NCBI GenBank assembly: GCA_964572885.1
Contig: CAZNFC010000012.1
Span: 1 to 18,570 of the forward strand
DNA from: UBA10107 sp964572885
GTDB lineage: Archaea > Nanobdellota > Nanobdellia > Woesearchaeales > UBA10107
Direction of reading: 5' to 3'
Length of the DNA stretch: 18,570 nt
A model generated the notes under the pieces. The model worked only from the letters and a program-made list of their open reading frames with translations, searched no databases and was not told the origin of the DNA. The translations under genes were made by a program, and so were the position numbers. Shown here piece after piece: positions 13,609 to 18,570 of the stretch; position 1 is the first letter of the stretch; each line of letters opens with the position of its first letter.

Positions 13609-14164
13609 CTGCGCCTTGTCTTATAATTATGATTTTATCATCTTTGACTTCAATTATAGTTGAAGGTTTTGATTTTAGTTTTCCGTTATTTAAATAAAAA
13701 TCAACTTTATCTCCAAAATATTTTCTTGCTTCTTTTATCGTTTCTGCAGGCTTCTCTCCTTCCGGATTACAGCTTGGAGCGACTAATGGTCCTGTTTTTC
13801 TTAGAATATAAATTAATTTCTTATTATTCGGAATCCTGAATGCAACGGATTTTGTTCCTCGATGAAGATATCTAAAATTTCTGCAAGGAAATATTATGCT
13901 CACTTTCCCTGGCCATAATCTTAATATTTTATTTCTTATATTTTTATTTAATTTAATATTAAATTTATTTAATTCTTTTATCGAAGAAATCAGGACAATA
14001 AAAGGCTTCTTTGAATTTCTTCCTTTTATTTTATAAATTCTTTCAACAGCTTTTTTCGAGAATGCAGATCCGACTATTCCATACAGCGTATCAGTAGGAA
14101 GCACACCAATTCCATCATTTCTAAGGATATTAATTATGTTCATTTCTTTTAGAAATAAGTTCAT
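13586..14164 (-). CDS. tsaC: TsaC/Sua5-type threonylcarbamoyl-AMP synthase
   Basis: YrdC-domain protein. The family makes threonylcarbamoyl-AMP from threonine, bicarbonate and ATP for the t6A37 modification of ANN-decoding tRNAs. Visible motifs: the substrate loop IGVLPTDTLYGIVGSAF (about 18-34), KIKGRNSKKPFIVLI (44-58), WPGKVSIIF (84-92), VAFRIPNN and PLVAPSCNPEG. It is 192 aa, a stand-alone YrdC domain without the C-terminal Sua5 domain usual in archaea. ATG 14164 overlaps nrdR by 35 bases; ATG 14143 is a plausible alternative seven residues in. Confidence 0.88.
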   Translation of the reverse strand: MNLFLKEMNIINILRNDGIGVLPTDTLYGIVGSAFSKKAVERIYKIKGRNSKKPFIVLISSIKELNKFNIKLNKNIRNKILRLWPGKVSIIFPCRNFRYLHRGTKSVAFRIPNNKKLIYILRKTGPLVAPSCNPEGEKPAETIKEARKYFGDKVDFYLNNGKLKSKPSTIIEVKDDKIIIIRQGAVKISSSL

Positions 14165-14597
14165 TCAACTCTTTCTTGAAGTCTTCTACATCTGTGAATT
14201 GCTTGTACACCGAAGCGAATCTTATGTATGCGACATGATCCATCTTCTTTAATTTTTCCATCACTAATTCTCCTATTGTCTTTGTGGAAAGCTCCTTAAC
14301 TTCCATATTCATTATCTCCTGCTCCACTTCCATTACTGCCTGGTCGATCTGCTCTCTGCTTATGGGTCTTTTTTCGCATGCTTTCAGGAATCCTGCAAGA
14401 AGTTTCTGCTTATTGAACGGCTCTCTTTTATTGTCTCTTTTGATCACTGATAATTCAATCTTCTCAGTCTCTTCATATGTTGTGAATCTTTTTTTGCATT
14501 TTAAGCATTCACGTCTTCTTCTTGTTATTGCCCCTTCTTCTATCTCTCTTTTATCAGATACTCTTGTTTCTTCATAACCGCAGAATGGGCATTTCAT
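14130..14597 (-). CDS. nrdR: NrdR-type transcriptional repressor
   Basis: 155 aa, full length. N-terminal zinc ribbon with cysteines 3, 6, 31 and 34 (CPFC and CLKC) and the invariant family stretch AITRRRRECLKC, then an ATP-cone domain (about 48-137, VIKRDNKREPFNKQKLLAGFLKAC). In bacteria NrdR senses dATP/ATP and represses ribonucleotide reductase genes; it is uncommon in archaea. Its TATA box is flanked by a short inverted repeat that might be its own operator. No ribonucleotide reductase gene is in the window. The downstream tsaC-like gene overlaps it. Confidence 0.93.
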   Translation of the reverse strand: MKCPFCGYEETRVSDKREIEEGAITRRRRECLKCKKRFTTYEETEKIELSVIKRDNKREPFNKQKLLAGFLKACEKRPISREQIDQAVMEVEQEIMNMEVKELSTKTIGELVMEKLKKMDHVAYIRFASVYKQFTDVEDFKKELNELISKRNEHN

Positions 14598-14619
14598 TGT
14601 AGCATCATCAAAATAGACC

Positions 14620-14643
14620 TACAATTCGTTGTATATAAATGTT
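14620..14643 (-). promoter_or_regulatory. nrdR promoter with operator-like inverted repeat
   Basis: The minus strand reads AACATTTATATACA (14643-14630), sharing 14 bases with the hicB and LSm promoters. Running into its 3' edge is the inverted repeat TACAA-CGAA-TTGTA (14633-14620). A protein bound there would block access to the TATA box or the transcription start. It does not match the bacterial NrdR-box consensus closely. Confidence 0.5.
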
Positions 14644-14644
14644 A

Positions 14645-15001
14645 TTAGAATTCTTCCAATGCACTTAATTTATCCAAGTATCCTCTTGTCTTAAGATAAT
14701 TTACCTGGGTTGAAGTATATTTGTAGACAACATCTCCTTTGTCATCTCCTCCAAACTCCCATGGTTCAATGATGACGACATCTCCTTCTCTTACCCACAG
14801 ACTTCTCTTCAATCTTCCTGGAATTCTGCAGTTTCTTGACTTCCCGTCAAGACATTTAACGATCATTCTTGAACCGCCAACTCTTTGCTGTACGATCCCA
14901 AATACTTCCCTGTCTTTTGGAATCTTTATCCTAGAAATTTCCTGCTGCTGCTTTGCAATCTTTTCTTCTTCTGTAAGCAGTTTGTAAGGTTTTCTTTCCA
15001 T
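14645..15001 (-). CDS. translation initiation factor aIF1A
   Basis: 118 aa with an OB fold: EVFGIVQQRVGGSRMIVKC (32-50) and KSRNCRIPGRLKRSLWVREGDVVII (54-78), the family core that sits in the ribosomal A site during initiation. The N-terminus is charged and the C-terminal helix carries LKTRGYLDKL. A TATA box (15031-15024) lies 30 bases before ATG, so the mRNA is likely leaderless. It stands between the DUF192 gene and nrdR, each with separate promoters. Confidence 0.95.
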   Translation of the reverse strand: MERKPYKLLTEEEKIAKQQQEISRIKIPKDREVFGIVQQRVGGSRMIVKCLDGKSRNCRIPGRLKRSLWVREGDVVIIEPWEFGGDDKGDVVYKYTSTQVNYLKTRGYLDKLSALEEF

Positions 15002-15023
15002 AAAAGAAACAAGATATAATCTA

Positions 15024-15031
15024 TTTATAAA
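15024..15031 (-). promoter_or_regulatory. aIF1A TATA box
   Basis: TTTATAAA on the minus strand, first T 30 bases before the aIF1A ATG. It starts two bases beyond the DUF192 stop codon (15035-15033), in the 31-base gap between the two genes. Confidence 0.6.
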
Positions 15032-15032
15032 G

Positions 15033-15437
15033 CTATCCCAATAACTTGACTTTCTCGCCTTCTTTGATATCGTTATTTATGGTAAAATTGTAATTTACCT
15101 CTAAGACATACTCTGCATTTCCGGGATAAATGCTGCAAGGATCTTCTATACAAGGAACAGCATGATGTATCTTTGTTATCTCTAAATCTTTATTTATGAA
15201 AATCATATCCAGAGGGATCAATGTGTCCTTCATCCAGAATAATCTTTGCTGTTCATCCTCAAATATAAAAAGCATACCTCCTGTAATATTTGTCCTTCCC
15301 ATCAATCCAATTCCTCTTTGTTCAGGAGTTGTTGCAAGCTCTACAGGAATTTTTATATTATTTATCTGCACTTCTTTTATTTGAGGTGTGCATGAAACAA
15401 GAAGTATTAAGCTAATTAACAATAACTTTTTTTGCAT
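15033..15437 (-). CDS. DUF192 family protein with lipoprotein signal peptide
   Basis: 134 aa from ATG 15437, chosen over a TTG two codons upstream because GGAG lies seven bases before it. The N-terminus is a bacterial-style lipoprotein signal: MQKKLLLISLILLVSC with lipobox Leu13-Val14-Ser15-Cys16. The rest is a DUF192 domain: ELATTPEQRGIGLMGR (about 34-49), MLFIFEDEQQRLFWMKDTLIPLDMIFI (about 55-81) and the C-terminal GNAEYVLEV. The function of DUF192 is unknown; proteins with it are usually exported. It overlaps the dph2 end by 26 bases. The nearby lspA would be the matching processing enzyme (inference). Confidence 0.85.
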   Translation of the reverse strand: MQKKLLLISLILLVSCTPQIKEVQINNIKIPVELATTPEQRGIGLMGRTNITGGMLFIFEDEQQRLFWMKDTLIPLDMIFINKDLEITKIHHAVPCIEDPCSIYPGNAEYVLEVNYNFTINNDIKEGEKVKLLG

Positions 15438-16086
15438 TGTCAAACTCCATTATATCCAGATAATCAACGATTGGTTTCGGTATCTTGTGAGCGTCATCAT
15501 ATGATATTCTCGGGCACATTGTATTTACAAAGCATTGGACGAACTGATAATTTTCCAAAGTATTGAAATCAAGATCATCGAATAGCAAAATGTAAAAGTT
15601 TTTGTCCTTGAATTTTTCTTTCAGGCTTAATGCAGCTTTTATCTGCTCCTGTCCTGATTTTAATGTGACTAAAACACCAATATTATCTGAAGAGAAGAAA
15701 GTATTCAATCCTCTGTATCTTATTTTCTCGAATTTTTTAATTTCTTCATCTTCAAGCACTCTTGCTTTATTTGAAACAGGGTCTGCCATCACAACGTAAG
15801 GATCTTGCTTCAAAATCATCCCTTTGGGATGGAATAATCCGTCTCCGAAGAATAAATATGTCTCAGCATCTGATTTTTTTGTCACTTCAATATTGCATCC
15901 CAAGACCTGTCCTAATATTTCATTTTTTATATTGTTTTCATCAAGATACTTCTTTACATCTTTCATCAAGTGTAAAAATTGTATAGTTGTGATTATTCCT
16001 ACTTTGCCTTTCAGCATAGGGATGGCTTTATCTAAAACAGGTTTTACATCCAGATATTTTTTCGCAAAGATATATCTTACTTTCAT
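15412..16086 (-). CDS. dph2: diphthamide synthase Dph2, lacking the first domain
   Basis: Dph2 uses a 4Fe-4S cluster and S-adenosylmethionine to move a 3-amino-3-carboxypropyl group onto a histidine of EF2. The sequence follows archaeal Dph2 from its second domain: VGIITTIQFLHLMKDVKKYL (29-48), GQVLGCN with Cys64, FFGDGLFHPKGM (79-90), DPYVVMADP, LVTLKSGQ and NTMCPRISYDD with Cys191. Known archaeal enzymes are about 340 aa with one cluster cysteine in each of three domains. Here 224 aa are present and the ~100-residue first domain, with its cysteine, is absent. An extra Cys185 lies near Cys191. The ATG has GGGAGATG upstream and overlaps the preceding gene by four bases, so the start looks genuine. 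Confidence 0.85.
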   Translation of the reverse strand: MKVRYIFAKKYLDVKPVLDKAIPMLKGKVGIITTIQFLHLMKDVKKYLDENNIKNEILGQVLGCNIEVTKKSDAETYLFFGDGLFHPKGMILKQDPYVVMADPVSNKARVLEDEEIKKFEKIRYRGLNTFFSSDNIGVLVTLKSGQEQIKAALSLKEKFKDKNFYILLFDDLDFNTLENYQFVQCFVNTMCPRISYDDAHKIPKPIVDYLDIMEFDNAKKVIVN

Positions 16087-16514
16087 TGTTTTGCATCTCC
16101 CGGATCAGGGTCGGGTGGAGGTGGCGGAGGAGTTGTCGTATTATTATTGTTATTAGTCGGTGGCGGAGTTGCAGCCGGAGTTGGTGCAGGAGCAGGTGTT
16201 TTTTTAGCTGTTACTGCATAAACTCCATATCCTATACCTCCAAGTATTCCTGCGCTTACAATCCTTCCTGTCCAATTATCATAGAACCAGCACCACCAAT
16301 GATTTCTTTTTTTTGGAGCGATACCTAAGTCTGCTTTTGGTGTTTCTGAATATGTCTCTGCGCTTGCAAGTAAATTATTTGGAGGCAATCTGTCATCTAT
16401 TGATTGAGAATCAGAACTTAATCTTGATGGAGGGATATTTGAATCTGCTCTTGCATAAGGCACAGCAGTTGCTAAGTAAGCAGATGCCACTAAACATGTC
16501 AGAGGTTTTTTCAT
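16083..16514 (-). CDS. secreted, membrane-anchored proline-rich protein
   Basis: 143 aa of unknown family. Signal peptide at 1-23 (MKKPLTCLVASAYLATAV, likely cleavage after ARA). A polar region follows, then an aromatic patch NHWWCWFYDNW (71-81), one glycine-rich hydrophobic segment (about 84-102) and a low-complexity tail of Pro/Ala/Thr, five Asn, three Thr and six Pro, then DPDPG. The tail suggests an extended wall-spanning or glycosylated stalk. It overlaps the large surface protein upstream and dph2 downstream by four bases each. Confidence 0.65.
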   Translation of the reverse strand: MKKPLTCLVASAYLATAVPYARADSNIPPSRLSSDSQSIDDRLPPNNLLASAETYSETPKADLGIAPKKRNHWWCWFYDNWTGRIVSAGILGGIGYGVYAVTAKKTPAPAPTPAATPPPTNNNNNTTTPPPPPPDPDPGDAKQ

Positions 16515-18570
16515 TTTAGTAAGTAATTAAACCTCCTTATTATGTGTTCTGGTGTTTGTGCGTATCTGAACCAAGTCTTCTTTTCCAACGTTCCGCCTTC
16601 TATTGAACAGTACCATGAATTCGGCAATGAAAATCCATTCACTGAGCTTGTTGCCTGCCATTGGCATGTTGTCGTATGTCCTGTTGTGCTTAAAGTGCAA
16701 TCCTGTCCTTGTGTGCAGCTTGTTAATTTTGAATCGAAGTATAAATAGTCAGTATCTGTTGTGTAACCAGTAGATGAGTGTGTTATTGCATATTCAGTAT
16801 TGCTGCTCATTGTGAAGTTAACTAATTTTGCAGTAGAATCGGTGTTTTGTGTCTGTGAATTTGCAGTAATTGTTGAAGATATGAACGTATTTGCAGTATA
16901 ATCTAAAGTTGCAGTCTCAAGTATGTAAGTGTTTTCTAAAAGAGATATTGTTACGCTTTGATTAACGGTTGCGATTCCGTCTGTAACACTGAATGTAACC
17001 TGTTTCTTTCCGAAGTTTGTTGCATTTGGAGTCCATGTGAAGTTATTTCCTGATTGTACGAATGAAGAGTCATTTACTGAGTATGATAATATATTTCCAT
17101 CTGCATCAGTTGCTGTTAAAGTGTAATTGTATTGGGAATTTCTAAATGCTGTAGTTAATGGTGTTGATGTTATTACTGGAGCAGAATTGTTTATAGGAGC
17201 TGCAGGCATTATTGAAGCGATATTGTTGCTTTCATTTGATTCTTCTATTTGATTATTGAAATCAACTACGACGAATCCGTTTGTTAAGCTTGCATTACTG
17301 AATCTGTAGAAGTAACTGCTTCCTGCTGGTATGTTATCTGCAATTATTTCTTTTATCTTATTATCTGAATTGTCGAATACTGATATTGTCGCACCTTCTG
17401 CGTCTCCTGTTCCTTGATTGTAAACTGTGACATTTAAGTTATTTCCATCTATCTGCACGTCTGAATCATTTACTTTCAAGTCAGGCATTGATGGCGCAGT
17501 GAAGTTTGTATAAGCTAAATCAGGACTCACTGCAACGTCATCTTTATAATATACTTCCTGATTATTCTTTGTAATCCTTACATGTCCTATCTTATATGGT
17601 CCGCTTACTTTGCTGTTGTAAATGTTTGTTCCATTGAACCATATTGTTGTCATGTTATTTGTGATTGATATATTTTGTTCGTCAATACTTTCTCCTGCTT
17701 GGTTTTCTAATGAAATATCTGCATCGTATGCGCCATTTACACTTACTGAATTTAGTTGAAGTCCCAATTCTGAGATTTTTCCATTTAATGTGTGACTTGT
17801 ATTGAATGCATAGTTATTTACGTAAATATCACTGAATTCGAATTGTGATGCTGAATATGGAGGAGAATGTTTTGAAGGCGTTGCACATGGTACGCAATCA
17901 CCAATATTATTGTAACTATACTCTATATAAAAATCAACAGGATATTTTAATATATTTCCGTCCACAACAATTGATTTCAGGAATATTCCCTTGGTTAAGT
18001 TGAAATCTTTTACTTGATCTGAAGTGAATATAAAATCAATATTTCTTTGTTCTCCGAATGTTGATGTTGTAATTGTATATTCTTTGTAAGCACTTGCTGA
18101 TTGATTATCCCATATATATGCGCCAATCCTGTATGTTCTTGCCTCGGTGAACAAAATACTTAATGAAGCATTTATATAATCAAATCCTGATCCTCCTGCT
18201 GAATTAACAGCAGTAATCTGCTTTGATCCTGTATAATCAAACTGAACTGGATATACATTACATACTGAGTTATAATCGAACTCATTTTGATATCTTAAAA
18301 TTCCATTTTGATATATTCCAAGATCTATTTTGTATGTTACAGGATATCCGCTTGTGCAACCATAGTATAATCCGTCAAAGTCAATAGGTATTGTTCCTGA
18401 TCCTGTGTTATTCATTTCAACAACTAATCCTGTATCTTCCTTAAGTCCATTCTCAAATATAGTGAGTTTCGATATTATTGTATATGTGCCTGAACCACTT
18501 ATGTTGAAATTAAATGTATTACTTCCTGAATTAGTGGCAAAATCAGTATCAACTTTACTTGCTCCTGACA
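16511..18570 (-). CDS. large surface protein with CARDB and Ig-like domains, N-terminus outside the window
   Basis: The frame is open to the right window edge, so about 686 C-terminal residues are seen; ATG 18415 is internal, not the start. The product is rich in Asn, Ser and Thr with many N-glycosylation sequons and few lysines, typical of an archaeal cell-surface protein. A CARDB-like domain (about 17490-17205: PDLKVNDSDVQIDG through EESNESNNIA) is followed by a cadherin/Ig-like domain (about 17190-16930: PVITSTPLTTAF, YTLTATDADGN, FTWTPN, KQVTFSVTDG). The C-terminal region has four cysteines (CTQGQDC, CQW, WYC) and ends in FRYAQTPEHIIRRFNYLLK without a membrane anchor. Likely a secreted adhesin or envelope component (inference). 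Confidence 0.8.
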   Translation of the reverse strand, partial: SGASKVDTDFATNSGSNTFNFNISGSGTYTIISKLTIFENGLKEDTGLVVEMNNTGSGTIPIDFDGLYYGCTSGYPVTYKIDLGIYQNGILRYQNEFDYNSVCNVYPVQFDYTGSKQITAVNSAGGSGFDYINASLSILFTEARTYRIGAYIWDNQSASAYKEYTITTSTFGEQRNIDFIFTSDQVKDFNLTKGIFLKSIVVDGNILKYPVDFYIEYSYNNIGDCVPCATPSKHSPPYSASQFEFSDIYVNNYAFNTSHTLNGKISELGLQLNSVSVNGAYDADISLENQAGESIDEQNISITNNMTTIWFNGTNIYNSKVSGPYKIGHVRITKNNQEVYYKDDVAVSPDLAYTNFTAPSMPDLKVNDSDVQIDGNNLNVTVYNQGTGDAEGATISVFDNSDNKIKEIIADNIPAGSSYFYRFSNASLTNGFVVVDFNNQIEESNESNNIASIMPAAPINNSAPVITSTPLTTAFRNSQYNYTLTATDADGNILSYSVNDSSFVQSGNNFTWTPNATNFGKKQVTFSVTDGIATVNQSVTISLLENTYILETATLDYTANTFISSTITANSQTQNTDSTAKLVNFTMSSNTEYAITHSSTGYTTDTDYLYFDSKLTSCTQGQDCTLSTTGHTTTCQWQATSSVNGFSLPNSWYCSIEGGTLEKKTWFRYAQTPEHIIRRFNYLLK

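Noticed and set aside
16100..16200. Simple-sequence DNA in the Pro/Asn/Thr tail as a possible contingency (phase-variable) repeat
   Set aside because: Codons are mixed (no long pure tract of one unit), so slippage is unlikely to be a regulated switch.
16086..16519. Plus-strand frames opposite the Pro-rich protein
   Set aside because: Arg/Ser/Cys-rich composition is the reverse image of the Pro/Asn/Thr tail; there is no promoter or ribosome binding site.
1..18570. CRISPR arrays, insertion sequences, att sites or replication origin
   Set aside because: No regularly spaced repeats, transposase or integrase, terminal inverted repeats, or origin-box clusters were seen; the tRNA-Leu 3' end shows no duplicated copy in the window.

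Overview
The window is a gene-dense, AT-rich piece of an archaeal chromosome. The evidence is the archaeal/eukaryotic-type information machinery: prefoldin alpha, aIF2-alpha, aIF1A, ribosomal proteins L44e, S27e, L37e and S8e, an Sm-like protein, Nop10, a GINS subunit and Dph2. Archaeal TATA-box promoters sit about 25-30 bases upstream of several start codons, giving nearly leaderless mRNAs. Short proteins, 1-4 base gene overlaps, a DPANN-style S-layer protein, and bacterial-type extras (LspA, NrdR, dPGM) suggest a DPANN lineage of the Woesearchaeota/Pacearchaeota kind. That placement is inference.

Layout: (a) 1-2658, + strand: end of a ScpA-like gene, a 51-aa ORF, prefoldin alpha, ftsY and a multi-pass membrane protein. 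(b) 5432-2655, - strand: enolase, phosphoglycerate mutase, cutA and a Hel308-like gene that stops after its first RecA domain. (c) 7850-5472, - strand: the conserved archaeal block GINS, L44e, S27e, aIF2-alpha, Nop10, then a frameshifted MazG-like gene. (d) 8017-7886: a lone antitoxin-like ORF. (e) 10560-8098, - strand: the large S-layer protein with its own promoter, strong ribosome binding site and terminator. (f) 10930-11549: tRNA-Leu(UAG), then a hicB and a hicA gene that are convergent and overlap. (g) 12032-11613, - strand: Sm-like protein and L37e; then a GC-rich, foldable intergenic segment that may be an RNA gene; then S8e on +. (h) 12724-13608, + strand: a tiny membrane protein, a coiled-coil protein and signal peptidase II. 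(i) 14597-13586, - strand: NrdR and a TsaC/Sua5-type protein. (j) 15001-14645: aIF1A. (k) 18570-15033, - strand: a large secreted protein (open at the window edge), a secreted proline-rich protein, a shortened Dph2 and a DUF192 protein with a lipobox.

The main themes are translation and ribosome biogenesis, plus the cell envelope. The points most worth a second look are the domain-exact shortening of two conserved enzymes (Hel308 after RecA1; Dph2 without its first Fe-S cysteine domain), signal peptidase II together with a candidate lipoprotein in an archaeon, the convergent hicA/hicB pair, a broken MazG gene, the candidate structured RNA upstream of S8e, and a 14-17 base core promoter shared exactly by three unlinked genes.
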